Below are positions 50,266 through 63,840 of a DNA stretch of 64,000 bases, piece after piece (the first letter of the stretch is position 1; each line of letters opens with the position of its first letter). The position numbers and the translations under genes were made by a program. Location of the stretch: assembly GCF_041146395.1 (NCBI RefSeq), contig NC_090997.1, positions 33,831,501 to 33,895,500 of the forward strand, read 5' to 3'. Source of the DNA: Eulemur rufifrons (Eukaryota; Chordata; Mammalia; Primates; Lemuridae). The notes beneath the pieces are model-generated. The model was not told where the DNA came from, ran no database searches, and was given only the letters and a program-made list of their open reading frames with translations.

Positions 50266-51289
50266 CCTTTTTGTTCTAGGGTTTAAGAATTCTATTTATT
50301 ATTCCAGCTCTGATTAGCCCAGGAACCTCACACTTGATTAAAGTGCATCGATATTGCCAAAGCATAGCACTTATGTCACTCACTAGTTGCTCAGAACCGT
50401 GAATATTATTTGATGGGAGGGTATGTTGTGGTGGGAGGTTGGGGCAAATGGGAAAATGGGTAGACATGGAGAAGGAGGAAAGGGGGAGAGTCACCGGGAA
50501 GTGACATTTTGTGAAACCAGTCCAGATCTAGTTATGATGCCTCTCTTGTGGGCATTAAAAACCTTTCTTATGCATCTCGAATTCATGTGTAGAAGTTTTT
50601 ATTAACACTATTTCAGAGTACCTTTCAGAAGAAAAATACAATGGAATAGAAAACACTAAAATAAAATATTTCTAGTAACTATGTTCAATTGAAACCACAT
50701 CCATGTAGACTTCCGAGAACAAATTTCCAAGGTTGCAAATTTCAGGCAGACATCTTATGATACGTAGAGAATGAATAGGTGAAAGCAAACCCTTTTCAAA
50801 GGCTGGTTGGGGGGGAGCGGTCTACTTACATGCTCTACACTAGCAATAAACATTTGTCTTTACCTCTACCTCTTCATAATGCTCAAATGGAGTTATTAGG
50901 CACAGAATATACACTATGTCGTTTTACTCATTGCTCAATATGTGTACCCTTTCTTCTGATATTCGAGTTTTAAAATTTCAGCAAAACAAACTAATAAAAG
51001 GCAGTTTCCTAGCAACATCTGTATTCAAAGGAACAACAAAGCTTAATCACACACACTTTATTTTCTCCAAAGTTAATTCTGGTCTTTTTAGGGAAGTTAG
51101 TAGGTAGCAAAGAATGCAAGGTGTTTTCTAGGAGAGGCCAGCACAGCCTCAGTCGGCCTTTTCTTCCTAGGCATTGAACAGCAGGATGTTTAGGGCTTGC
51201 AGCTAACCCAGTCTTTCCCAATTGTAGTAGGTAGAGACAGTGACACAAAACCGCGTCGTATTTTGTCCATCCTCTGTTGGAGATGCAGA

Positions 51290-51465
51290 TCGCCTGGTGG
51301 AAGGGATACTGAACTGGGATGCCAGGCTTCTGGGTTCCTAACAACCCTGGCACCAACCACCTGGTGAAAACTTGGGCGAGTCCTTTTCTCTGGGCTGTGT
51401 GTCTAAATGGAGATTACTCTAGAAGAAATGATCTCAAAGGTGCGTCCCAGCTCTAAACTGCTACC
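51290..51465 (+). repeat. MIR-type SINE
   Basis: CAGGCTTCTGGGTTCCTAAC, ACTTGGGCGAGTCCTTTTCT and the 3' end GTGCGTCCCAGCTCTAAA fit an MIRb/MIR3-like element. Confidence 0.6.
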
Positions 51466-51478
51466 AATCACAGGCTCT

Positions 51479-51521
51479 CAAAACAAAACAAAACAAAACC
51501 AAAAAAAAAAAAAAAAAAAAA
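51479..51521. repeat. (CAAAA)n and poly(A) run
   Basis: AAAACAAAAC units leading into about 20 As. Confidence 0.93.
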
Positions 51522-51524
51522 GCC

Positions 51525-52600
51525 TGATGGCATTTCCTTAATCAAAATCACAGTTTCACTAGTATTATTGCTGCACTCCCAGGAAAGCATCACTTGGAAA
51601 TTAAGCAGCTGGCTTTCTTCCAGGGAAACGCGTCCCTGTGCCCTGCCTTCCTTAGACTTCCCATGTGCAAGCCCAGCCTCACCAGTGAGATGAAAATGAC
51701 CTTACCTACCCAGCAGTAGTAGAAGTCTGCAACAAGGAAAACAGCTTGGTTAAGAGGAAGTGGTTTTCATTTTACTGCCTGCAGACAAGCCAAGATTTTG
51801 ACGTTTAAAGCGGGCACACGAGTCATTTTAAGTCTCTAGCTCTTTCACCCTGAAAGTCCCTGCACAGAAACTCCATGGGGAGTCTAAATATAGCAACAGC
51901 AAACTCCCCCCGCCTTCAGTCCTGGTCCCCGCGCAGCTCTAGGATTCAGGAGCTTGCTCCGGGGCGCTTTCTGCATCTGCCACGAATAGCAGGGCACGGA
52001 GCAATCTCTCTCGCACCTCCACAGTACGTGGGTGTGAAGTGTATTAGGGAAAAGCGAGAGTGATTCTGGGTGTTGGTGCTTGCTCGGAGTCACGTGGCAC
52101 CGCAGCCAGCTGCTCGGAGCTCTCAGCTAGCGCCCGCTGCCCAGAGGCTTGGGGGGAAAGGAGGAAGGGAAGCAGGGTCCTGCTGGTGACCAGGAGCAGG
52201 CGAAATGGCTTCAGACAAATAACAGTGATAACAATAAAAAGTAAAAGTAAAGCATTGCAATGGAGTTGTTGCCGCAGGCAGAAAGCAGCTGCCGCGGGCG
52301 TGGGTGTGTGTACAGGGGGAAGCTGGTAGAGTATTTATCTCGGAGGGGCGGGGACAGCCGAAAGACGACTTTGCCTTAGTATTGTTTTAGCCTTAGGCAA
52401 GGGAAGGGCACTGGGGATCACCACCTTGCAACTGTCTGCTATGGCTTTGTTGTGGAAGCGTAGTTTCCCCTTCAATTTAACTTGGTGATTTTCTCTCATA
52501 TTTGGGGTGCAGGCCACTCTATTGGAAGAAGTTCCCAAGCCTGGCATCCTTTCAATTCCCCTATGCTGAATGTGATGCTTAACTGGGTATGCTTATAATA
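51525..52600. other. Upstream flank of the KCNQ5 promoter
   Basis: Composition rises towards the CpG island. No repeat seen; includes the CACGTG at 52091 and a GC box at 52345-52353. Likely proximal regulatory DNA. Confidence 0.5.
52091..52096. promoter_or_regulatory. E-box CACGTG upstream of the CpG island
   Basis: A palindromic CACGTG lies at the upstream edge of the KCNQ5 promoter region, about 1.8 kb before the coding start. Such sites bind USF or MYC-family bHLH proteins in other promoters. A six-base match is weak evidence on its own. Confidence 0.25.
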
Positions 52601-53825
52601 CACTGTTTCTGAAGGCCAGAGGCCACAGCCAGTGGCACCGTGGCCGCCCCTCCCGCCAAGGGCGCAGGCTTTGGGCCACCCCGGTGCCAGTGGTGGAAGA
52701 CCCAGCCAGTTGTCCCTCGCAACAGGTCTCCAACGGCGCAAGTTACAGCATCCCCTCAGGAGCCCTCTCCCAGACACGGTGGCCGCCGCCGCCACTGCCG
52801 ACACTTCGCAATTTTACGATTTTCTGGGACTTAAATGGAAATTTCTTGACGGAGGGAATCGCGTTTGTTGTCACAGGCTTCGCGCTGCTGTCAGGCGGAG
52901 CCCGGGGGCAGCTCGCTCACCGCGGAGGGGCCACTTTGGAGTTTTACGTCCTTCCCACACCCCACCCCTGGGCTGGGAAGGATGTCCAGTTAACTCGCGG
53001 GCTTTCTGTCTGTTGCTGGGAGGGAAAGTCACAGTCTGCAGGCTGTAGTGAGGCGCGGGAAGATGCCCGGTCCCCGCCTCACGGGCTCGGCAGCCGCGTC
53101 CTTCGGCTCGGCCCACTGAACTGCCTAGGACCCGCCCCGTGCGCAGGGACCCGAGCGCCACTGCCGGGAGCGGTACCCGACGCTCCCACTCCTGGGCTAG
53201 TTAATACCTGGAGGGCAGGGCAAGGCCGTTCCCGCTCACGCCCCTTGAGGAAGGATGGCAGGATCCGGCGCAGCGGCATAGCGGCAGGAGAGCGCAGCGA
53301 CCTGCGCCTCCAGTTTCTCCTCAGGACACCGGGCAGACTTAACCTTCCGGACAGCTCCAAAGCCCCTGGGAGAACCAAACCAAACTCGCGCCTCAGAGAG
53401 AGGCTTCGGAGGCCCGTCCTCTGCGGGGGGAGCGGACACAGTCTGGGCGTTGGGAGCGAAGAGAGAGAAGAAAGGGGGAGCGGGGGCTGGGTGTGCGCGC
53501 GTGGGAGCGCGCCTCGGAGCGCCCCGCACTCCCCCGCTCCAGCCCTGAGGGCACTTTGGGAAGGAGGGAGTGGTAGCCGCGGGAATTAGAGGGGGTAAGA
53601 GAAACCCTCTCTAAGTGACGCTCCAAACAGGTCCGGATTTAGAATTCGAAGCTAAAGGCTGCTAGAAATTGGGACTCCTCGGCCTCCTCTGCACACCCCC
53701 CTTTTCCCCGCCCCGAAGCCCCGGCGGTTTGCTGGCTGCCTGCTTCCCCGCCCCCGGCTCGGAGGTCGCTGGCCGGCGGGCGCCCCGTCGGCTGCCGGCT
53801 TCCTCCTTGAAACCTGCTGGCGCTC

Positions 53826-54279
<454 letters not shown>

Positions 54280-55089
54280 TGAGTACTCGCGCCCCTCGAC
54301 TGTCCCCCGCCACGCCCGCGCCAGGGGACCCCTGCGCCTGGCCCCCTGGGTTGTGATCCGCGCCCGCGATCTGGACCCCGCGAGCGCGCGCTCACACACA
54401 CACGTGGTGGCTTTTATTTCTTTGCACGTGTTTGTGGTCTTCCTCCCAGAGTCTTCCTCCTACCCCAGCCCCACCTCTCCCACCTGTACGGCTTGAACCT
54501 TCTCCCTAAGGACACCCAGTGAACTGCCTGGTGGCAGCTTCAGGCGCCCGGGGCGAGAGCCAGGCAGACGCGGGACTTAGGCTGCGCGGATAATTGGGAG
54601 CAATTAGGTCCGTAGATACCAAAACTTCAACCGAGCGGGGCGCCCGGGAGCTAGGAAATGTAAAGGGAGAACAAGCGCCCGTGTGAGGCTTGAGAGTATT
54701 TTGGAGAGATTGGGAGGTGATGGCGGGGTTAAAACGTGGTAGAGAGAGGAGACATCGAGGGCTAGGTCCCGAGGGCGGAGCAGGGGAAGCTGCTACTTGG
54801 TGGAGAGAGCTGCTAGGTTTTAAGTGCGCCCGGAAGCACGCCTCGCCACCACCTCAGTCACCACCAACGGAAAATCTGTTAGTGCTTGCAGCCCTTCCTG
54901 CAACAGAGAAGGTGGCCAAGGTCTAGAAGAGGCGAGCGGGGCTGCTGAAGCGATGCTCCCGCGCTGCGGGGGTGTGTGTGTGGGGGAGCAGTGGGAACCT
55001 AGGGTGCAGGAGCGCGGGCCGAGGTGCGGTAGCAGCAGCGCAAATGGGCCGCCTCGGACAGGCATCAGGCAGTGGGTTAAGTCGGTATT

Positions 55090-57455
55090 TGTGGCACTGA
55101 GTCAAAGTGTATGTGTGTTAAGTAAGCCCTCGCCATCTAGCAGAGAATGCTTAATGAGAAAATGATTGGAAGCAAATGTTTATTTTTCCCTTAGGCATTT
55201 AAAACCTTTCAGTGGCTTTAAAGTTTACTACTGTTTTCCCCACAAAGTCCATTCATTCAGCCTCCTATTAGAATTAGGTTTATCTGGGCATTTTAAGGCT
55301 GTTTTTATGTCGCCACATCATGTCTAATTCTTTTATTCTTCCTCTTCTCCTTTCTTCTTCTCTCTTTTTAGTTTTTTTTTTAAATCTGCTTCTTTTTGTT
55401 AAAATGAAATATAAAGACATCAGCCTTAGATCAGTAGAGAAAGTTGCAGGCACTCACTGATACGTTCCTTGTTTCCTAGTAAAATAAGTTTTGAACACGA
55501 ACTAGGTTTCTTTTAGAAATAAGGTGTCATCCATACATAGCTTTCACCTGGGATGAGGGATTGGCATCAACACCAGAAACATTTTTTGAAATAACATGGA
55601 AGAAGGAGCTGTTTTGTAAATATGTGAACCTGGAATTTGACCACGTAGGAGTCAGGAAATTGGTGGAGCTCTGGTGTCTGGAAAATTTTATAGACCCAGA
55701 TTGATGTGAACATATAGCATTAGGTAGAATATTCCAGCCAACTTGCCATTTTACAATGCACACAAGGAGAACGTTGTGTTGCATCATTATTACATCAAAA
55801 GGTATACTTTTTATTATTCAGTGATGTAAGATTCACATTGATTTAGATGTGGTTACTGTAATAAAAGATAGAGAAATGCTATAGATGCTTTTCATCTCCT
55901 CTGAGTTGACATATAATTAATCCAATTACTTAATGAGCCTGATAAATTGTTTTGACTTGTCAGAATATACTAAAAAAATTAGCAATGATGATCCTCAATT
56001 TGGCAGCTAATATGTACTGTATGGATAATGATTTTTTTAGAAGGGTATGCTCAGAATATTCATGCCTTTGAATTTTCAATATGATGCCATTTGTAGCCCT
56101 TTATTTTTGGTAAATTATGCATTGTATATTCAAAGAGGGTTAGAGACAACCTTGGTTGGTGCACATAAGTTTTCTTGAACATGAATGTGAACTTCTTGCA
56201 ATGCAACATTTTTTTTTCTATGTGTTGATATTTAACAGGCTTTTAAGGACTTACAGAGTTTTAAAATTTTGATAAATCGTTTTTCCAAAGGTTCACGTTT
56301 GGATACTTCTCTACCCACCAGGATTTATCAGTCTAGCAGTGTCTTTAGTGGTAGGTAGGAAATAAATTATGTACTTGTCATTATGATGTAGCTAATGTGA
56401 AGTTTTGCATTATACATTTCTAGAGTCTGAAACTGTAATGCCTGAGCAATTGGGTAGGGGTGCTATATCCACATGAGGACAAAGAGGGAATGGATAGTAT
56501 CACCTTCTATGAGGATTGTGCATAACTACAGCAGACCCTAGGGAAAGAAGCCATCTTTGGCAGTTGCTGCTTGTGATTTTAAATGAGCTTTAGACTAGCT
56601 GACTTTACATATTACATTAATAAAGCAAAGTTGCTTTGAGCTGTAAGTCTAATAAGACCATAAGAAAAAATTTCTAGAGAGGTCTAACTAACTAATTCCC
56701 TGCCAGCCTGGGAATCCCCAAATCTTACTTTAATAACAGTTTTTGTAGCACATTAAAGTTCTTGCCAAGAACAAGTGCACTATGATTAATGAGGTACTTC
56801 AGGGATGAATTTACTTGGTCGACCAGTGTCTTCACTGCCAAAAAACAAGAAAAGTATCTTTAAAGTTATGCTTCAGGTAAAGAAAAATTTCTATTAATTA
56901 TGCAAAAATAATTGTTATTATGATACTTTAATGGTATAAAATGTATTTCTAAGAATACATATCCTAGCCTATTGATAAGATGGCTGGCAAGAGCAAGAAA
57001 TGACCTTCTTCAAATGCTTTCTTCCAATCTTTATAAATTAGTGGAAATAAGATCTGTGCCCTTGTTGCTCTTTAGGATTTATCAGACAGCCATGTTGCCT
57101 GCCTTCAGCTCTTCTTCAGTTTACTGGATGAGCTATTCAAACATGAGGTGACATATTTCTTTGAATGTTTTTTGTCCGTTTTTAATTCCTCTCTTTTAAA
57201 TGAAAATTTTAGAAGAATAATGGGGGTAGTAGAGGAAGACATGATAGGGTTCCACGTATAAATTTGCATTGATGAAGCAAATGTGGTTCTCAGAAATTAT
57301 ATGGGAAACATTGTCACAGATACATGTAACTCATCACTTTGCCCAAGTATCTTTGCCTGGTTTAATGCCATGGATGGGAATTTATAGATGTTTTACACTG
57401 GAAGATAGAGTCTAGTCATCTAAGCTAGGAGCCCTGAAGTAATCCTTTTTCTTAT
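55090..57455. other. Repeat-poor part of KCNQ5 intron 1
   Basis: About 2.4 kb with no recognised interspersed repeat. Around 55905-56130 are homeodomain-like words (ATAATTAATCCAATTACTTA). Such repeat-free intronic DNA near a neuronal promoter is often conserved, but that was not testable here. Confidence 0.4.
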
Positions 57456-57459
57456 ACTT

Positions 57460-57730
57460 ACTCTTGCTGGCCACCCAAATGGTCATTAAGTTCTTTGTTC
57501 ACTTTATAAATATTTTTCAAATAAATTGCCTTCTCTCCTTTGCTACTTCCACTATCACACTCTATTTCTCAATACCTCTCCATTGGATGATTTGTAATTT
57601 TCTCTTGCCTGATCATCTTGCTTCTATTCTCAGCATTCTGACTCTCTGCTCTGACACCATAGTATTGTTCCTACAATGCAAATCTTATCCTACCATCCCT
57701 TTGCTTAAAATATTTTGATAACCCTCTATC
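57460..57730 (+). repeat. L2 LINE fragment
   Basis: CAATACCTCTCCATTGGATG and ATCCCTTTGCTTAAAATATT belong to the 3' part of L2. Confidence 0.6.
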
Positions 57731-57739
57731 ATCTACTTA

Positions 57740-59330
57740 TTTATTTATTCATTCATCTATTTATCCTTCTATAAATACTTGAGTATCTAATATATGCTAA
57801 TTTTCAAATTAATAAGGCAAGAGGACTCCACTCTTGAGGAGGGAAGAGACTCTAGCATGGTATGACTACAAGCTTGTGAACAAGTGTGAAAATAGTATTA
57901 CCAATACACTTAGAGAGGTAGGTTACAAAGTTGCATGGGAATAGAAAAGGAGTGGAAGAGAGGAGAGCAGAAAGGTCAGCATAGGCTTCAAAGGGGAAGT
58001 GAGATGTGAGCTGAGTTTAGACAAATGAGTAATTTTCAGATGAGCAAAGCAGGGAGGAATGAACAATTTTGATAGTGAAAACAGCTTGAGGAAAGATATG
58101 GAATTGAAAATCAGCGCAGTAATTCTAGGTATTAAGTATTTGTAGGATGAAAGGCTGCTGTAAGTGAAGGAGGTAGAGCAAAAGGTAAGTACCTGACCTT
58201 GAATGGCCTCAGATGCTGGCCATGAAACCTTGTCTTTATCCTGTAGGTAGTAGTGGCCATTGAATAGTGATAATCAAGGGAATGACATAATCATATATGA
58301 ATTTTGGAAAGATCTGCCTTTCATCAGTTTGGCAAACAAGTTGGAAGGTACTAAAAGGAATCAGTATGACCTGTAAGAAGACGATAGCAATCGTGCTAAA
58401 TTTCCATTTACTCTTGCATTCTTTTATCTATAAATTGATTCTATGAATGTCTGTTGACTATTATTTGCCATGGACTGTTCTAGGAAGGTGAAAGATGATT
58501 GCCTAAGGAACTAAAGCAATAACTATGGAGATGAGAAGACAGAGTTTAATCAGAGAAATGGTAAGGAGATAGAATTGGTAGATTGTTTTCACCAGTCTGA
58601 TGTGTAGTGTGAAGAGGATGATTCTGATTTGGGAATGGGAGTGCCATTTACTGTTATACAGGACAAAGGGTGAAGGGCAGGAACATGTTCAGAGCAATGT
58701 AGTGAGTTCAGATTTGGACATGTTGAGTTTTAGATATTTTTGAGTCATTTGGGTGGAGTTCATAAGTGGTGGGAACACAGCAGTGAACCAGGCACAGTCT
58801 CCTTATAATGGGTCTTGGATCAGCAACAAGAATTATTTCTGGCACACAGATAATACTTAATAAAATATTTTTTGAATGAATGAATGCATTCACAAATCTG
58901 GAGTTAAATGATCAGGTATTTAGATTTGGAAGTCTGTTGGTTTCATGGTAGTTAAAGCCATGAATAGAAAAAATGAGACAGTCTGGAGAATGCGCAGAGC
59001 AAGTGAAGACATGGTGGAGGCCAGAGACTGGGGATCACTAACACCAAGCCATGGATGGAAGAATAAGAACCTATGGAAAACTCTGGGAAAACCCTGACAG
59101 AGCAACCCAAAGGTTAAGAGAAAAGCCAGGAGACTTTATTTTCATGAAATCCAAGGAGTACATGTACAGGAGGTTATGGCCAGTAGTGTCCAATGCTGCA
59201 GAAAGGACTAGAAAAGTTGTGTAAGATTTCAGTGGATTGCTTGAAGGAGGCCACTGATAGGCTTTGCTGCAGCAGCTTCAATGGAGCAGTGAGGGTCATA
59301 CATATGACTTAAGTGGACTCAGAAGTAGTT
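57740..59330 (-). repeat. L2 LINE, reverse, 3' end to reverse transcriptase
   Basis: From left to right: reversed L2 tail (TTCATTCATCTATTTATCC), reversed 3' UTR (GAGATGTGAGCTGAGTTTAG), then a purine-rich block (GTTCAGATTTGGACATGTTG, TTGAGTTTTAGATATTTTTG). Near 59185-59225 the minus strand decodes as LVLSAALDT, close to the LDLSAAFDT reverse transcriptase motif of L2/CR1-clade LINEs. Heavily decayed. Confidence 0.7.
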
Positions 59331-59379
59331 AAGAGTTGGGAAAATGGACACAGTAGTGTTAAACTGCAGATTTCTTGGA

Positions 59380-59865
59380 ACAGTTCACAAGAGCCTCCTG
59401 GTATGGCCTCTGGCTGTCTTTCTAGCCTCATCTGCAGCCACTCCCCTCTAACATGCACCCTGAGCCACAACCTTACTGAACTGCTCCATCCTGTGCCTTT
59501 GCTCATGCTGTTTTCGAGGACTCCCCCAACTCCTTCCACTCTGGCTGTTCCACTCCTACTGTTTCTTCAAAATACGACTGAAGGATTGATTCATCTTGGG
59601 CATATTTCCAAACTGTTCCTTCCCTCTGCCAGCATGACTTAGGTGCCCTGTGTCTCAGGTTCCCTGGCACTCTGTGAATGTCATGATAGTGGTGCTTCCC
59701 CCACTGTTTCATCACAGTGGGCTACTTAGTCTGTCTCTTCACATGAGGGTGAGCTTGCTACACAGAAAGTCACCTACTTATCCCTCAATCTCAAGTGTCT
59801 GGCAAGGTGCCTTGCATCTACAGACCCTCAATAAATACTTGCTTATTGACTAAGTAAACAATTTT
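59380..59865 (+). repeat. L2 LINE 3' end
   Basis: GTGCCTTTGCTCATGCTGTT, CTGGCAAGGTGCCTTGCATC and CTCAATAAATACTTGCTTAT are the L2 3' UTR and tail. Confidence 0.88.
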
Positions 59866-59964
59866 CTTCAGAAGCCTTCCACAGAGAGTTTCAGAGTGAG
59901 CCAAAGCTGAAGGAACTATCAAGTCTTTTCAGTTTTCTTAGAAGTAAGATGTTGATGATTCATT

Positions 59965-60110
59965 TAAAGGAAAAGGTGTAGGGCTAGAAGTAGGAGACTA
60001 GTGCTTTGCTCCCAGCTTTGCCAGTAATTAATTTTGTGACTTGGAGTAAATCATTTCACCCTTCTGAATTTCCAAATCTTCATCTGTGAAATGGGCACTA
60101 TACTGTCTGT
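59965..60110 (+). repeat. MIR SINE
   Basis: CCCAGCTTTGCCAGTAATTA, GTGACTTGGAGTAAATCATT and CTTCATCTGTGAAATGGGCA follow MIR. Confidence 0.85.
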
Positions 60111-60214
60111 GATCCAACCAAGATGGTGGAGGATACTGTGGAGAGTTTGAAATACTATCATAAAAGGGAAGGATTATTTGGAATAAGAGGTGATCTGATC
60201 TTTTTATCATTTCC

Positions 60215-60500
60215 CTTCCTCATCTCTCAGCTGGAGGGCTGCCTCCTAACTAGTTGCTTTAATGTCATCGCTAAATCCTCAAAGCCTCTGTGCCACATAG
60301 TAGCGAAAGTGATCTTTCTAAAGACTTAAAAGAACATATTGCTTCTGTTCTACATGGTGAAGGAATCTGTTTATTGCCTATCTCCCCCTCAATTCCTTAA
60401 AGGGAGGACCTCTCTCTGTCCTATTCACTGTTATATCACTAGCACCCAGAATGGTTTCTGTCACATAGAAGATACTCCATGCATGCATGTTGATTCACTT
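60215..60500 (+). repeat. L2 LINE 3' end
   Basis: AAAGTGATCTTTCTAAAGAC, CTGTTATATCACTAGCACCC and the tail near 60480 fit the L2 3' region. Confidence 0.7.
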
Positions 60501-60504
60501 ACTG

Positions 60505-62175
60505 ACACCCCAAATCTCCAAAATATGCTACTGGTTCCCTTGTGGAAGATGGAATTTCATTCTACTGGCCACTCTATATCAGACTCAATTAGACCCAATG
60601 AATTACTTTATTATTTTTATATATATTCTATTGTGAGTGAAATCTGTGTCTATAGAAATTGATTTTGTAGACAAATTGTTTTTGCTCCTGCATTCCTTAA
60701 AAATCACTGATTTCCCTTAAGTGTACAGATGCCTTATATAAGATATGCTGCTTTATAATCTGCTAATATATAAAATGTTCCATACCCTTCAAATCAGTTT
60801 TTAGAAATATAAACAATGCTATAGTATTTGAGGATCATATTACAATTAGAAATGTTGAAAAGTCTTAAAATATTAGCACTGGGAATAGTATAGCCTAAAA
60901 GAAAAAAAGGAGTATTTCAAAACAGAATGAAGGCTTGATACAAGAAACACTATAAACAGGGAAGATAGCCAGCAGCCTTTTGTTAATTGCTTACAAAGAA
61001 GTAGTGCCAGTTTTAATTTTTAATTGCAAATGGCTATTTTGGCAGATGAAAATGCCAGCAGAGCATGTTTTATCCTAGCCCACTGGTGTGAAACTACTTG
61101 AAGCCCAATTGTTGAACAACAACAGCTCATAGTTATGTTTAATGATATGTAGATGTTTCCATTTTAATTTCCTTTTTCTTCAACCATTTATGAGTACGTT
61201 ATTTGAAGTTTTCTTTGGTTGCAACCTAGGAGACAGATTGGCCACACAACTGTATTTTTTCATAATTAGTGAAATTCTTTGATGGGTGTCAGAATTTCAG
61301 GTGCTCTTTTAATCCTTTGCAGTCATATGAAGAATGAGTTTCTTAAACATTATTGAAGTCATCAATTTCTGAACTTAAAAATAGTTTAACCTTTTCCCAT
61401 TATATACATTTGTATAATATTTGTGCATATACTTTCTATACTCACACAAATGCATATACAACATAAGCATATACACACACTGTATCCTTTAGCAAAGGAT
61501 TTATGTTAGTGTAAATAAGTACATTTGCCTTTGTTTTGCTCCCCTAAAAGTAAAACAAGAAACTTGAATATAATGCAATTTAGAAGTAGAGTCTTAAATT
61601 TACCCTTGATAATACAGAGATTGCCTCATAATTTGAAAGGTAATGAAATTTAACTGTACACGATGATACACATTTTATAAATTCAGTCATAGTGGTCATC
61701 ATTCCCATTTATGGCACCTGTGAGGTAATTCTAAGATCTCTATTCCTTTTTCAGTCAGTGCCAGGATGATCTTTTATAATCATAATATCGTAATCCATTG
61801 TTTCTCTTCTTTTTTAACAGTCAATTCAGTTTATCATTTAATTAGTAGCCCTTATATGTACCAGTAATGTGCTCGATGCTGGTGGTTCAAAAAAAGGGGA
61901 TGATGTGAACTTGACCCAAAGGAAATTCCACTGGGGAATATAGTAGGATTTAGATTCAATTATCAACTTTATTTTTACTGATTTGACAGCTACAAACAAG
62001 TTGCTTCTAGTACCGGTTTCTTAATCTATAAAATAGGAATAAAATATTCTATCAAAATGTTCTGATATTTGATATAACATATGTATACATATATAATTTT
62101 TTATGTGTACATATTCACACTCAGTATGGTGGCTGTTATTGAAACTGGATATAAAAATAGAGATAATGTAATAGA
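60505..62175. other. Repeat-poor part of KCNQ5 intron 1
   Basis: No repeat recognised over most of it. 60960-61260 contains closely spaced neural-type words such as TTGTTAATTGC and ATTGTTGAACAACAAC and looks like a candidate conserved element. Confidence 0.4.
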
Positions 62176-62179
62176 GGGC

Positions 62180-63160
62180 TATATTTCTATATTAAAAGTC
62201 TAGGATTTTATCCTGTAGGTGATGGGAAATCTTTGAGGAAGATAGGATTTAGACAGGTAATAATGTCATTGGATTTCCATTTTACAGTAATCACTGTGGA
62301 AGCTCCATCAATAATGGCTTGAAGGGTCAAAACTAGAGGTGGAGGATCAATTTTGAAATTGTTCCAACTTAAGTAAGAGATAATTAGAACTTAGACTGGG
62401 CAGTGGTGGTAAGGATGGCAGGAAATATGGCAATAGAGTTGAAAAGTATTAATGAATGATTGAATGTGGAAGATGAAGAAGAGGGGTAGATTTGTCATTT
62501 GCAGATTCTTGGCATGGATGTTTGGATACACAGTGGTAACATTACCTGAGATCAAGAATGCAGGTGGAATAACAGGTTTAGGGGAATGTAGGGGGTGATA
62601 AAATGAGTTTAGCTTTGGAAATGCTGAGCATTAGTGCCTGTGGAAATTCCAGCTATGTATGTACAGTAGCTTATGGATGATGATGTAAAGGACATCAGAA
62701 TACAGAGAAGAGTTTAAACTACAAGGAAAGTTCGTAAAGAGAAAAGGTAACTGGTCAAGGATGGAAAACTGGAGAATACTGTGTTAAAGGGATGAGCAGA
62801 GGAAATGGGGAGTGAAATGGAGTAGACAGCAAGATGTGAGGCAATACTAGACAAAGAGATGGCAGGTGGTTGTGGAAAACAAGGCTGTCAGAAGAGTTTC
62901 AAAATACCGTGAAATGTAGAGTAGTCTCCCATGATGAAGACCAAGGAATTACCCTGGGATCTGGCAATGTGACATTCTTCAGTGATAGTTTGACCTCGTT
63001 AATGTTAACCTTCAGTGAAGTGGTGAGGGCAGCAGAAGATTGCTGTTAGTTGAAAAATGAATCAGAAGTGAAGAGAGGAAGCAGCATATTTAGGCCATAT
63101 GTTCAGCCAGTTGGGCAAGAATAAAAGGAGATTGGACACTAGCTAGAAGGAAATACAAGG
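62180..63160 (-). repeat. L2 LINE, reverse (second copy)
   Basis: The same family and orientation as 57740-59330: GGATTTTATCCTGTAGGTGA, GAGTTTAGCTTTGGAAATGC, GATCTGGCAATGTGACATTC, CAGTGAAGTGGTGAGGGCAG. Lacks the 3' end. Confidence 0.65.
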
Positions 63161-63204
63161 CTAAGGGGACAATCAAGAGAGAATATAGTTAAAGGAAGGA
63201 AGAT

Positions 63205-63432
63205 TGTTTATCACCAATAAGTGCTTTATACACATGAACTCTTTTAAGCCTTAGAATAACCCCAAGAAATACTATTAGTGTTGTCATCTCCCTTTAATAG
63301 GTCAGACTACCAAGGTAGAAAGAGATTTATTAATAATAACTTGTCCAAGTTCAGCCACTGAATTAATGGCAGAGCAGGGCTTTGAACCAAGGCAAGTTGG
63401 CTGAGAGCCCACAGTCTTAGCCACTATGTCTT
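63205..63432 (-). repeat. MIR SINE, near full length
   Basis: Inverted MIR: AAGTGCTTTATACACATGAA, GAATAACCCCAAGAAATACT, GGCTTTGAACCAAGGCAAGT, GCCCACAGTCTTAGCCACTA. Confidence 0.93.
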
Positions 63433-63659
63433 GATGGTGAATAGTACATGTGGGCCCAGGGCTCCTCGGATCACATGGGTAGAGTAATTACAAAAACTAC
63501 ATTCGGGTCTAAGTATAGCTCTTAGCAATATAGCATATGCACAATAAATGTTTGTTGAATAAATGAATGATAGTTAAAATGCCTTATAACCTAGTTATCA
63601 GAGAATTACTTATAACTTAGTAGTATTAAGAACTTTTGTTCCTTTGCCGTCAAATTCTA

Positions 63660-63840
63660 ACCAGCCTAAGTTCTAATTTTCCCATAAAATTTTTCCTGAC
63701 AGTTCTGGCTTATTTTCTTACCCTTATTTACCTCTCATAGCTTTTATTACTTGGATCATGTATTTAGTCTTTAATTATGTTATTGAATTATCTTCTAATT
63801 GGATTTTTATCTAATTCTTCACCGATAGTTTGTTAGTGTC
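63660..63840 (+). repeat. Possible L2 3' fragment
   Basis: AAATTTTTCCTGACAGTTCT and ATAGCTTTTATTACTTGGAT weakly fit the L2 3' UTR. Confidence 0.4.

Noticed and set aside
52684..53589. 301-codon open frame on the + strand in the CpG island
   Set aside because: It opens at a GTG, not an ATG, and shows only Pro/Arg/Gly-rich text without family similarity. GC-rich DNA has few stop codons, so long chance frames are expected there.
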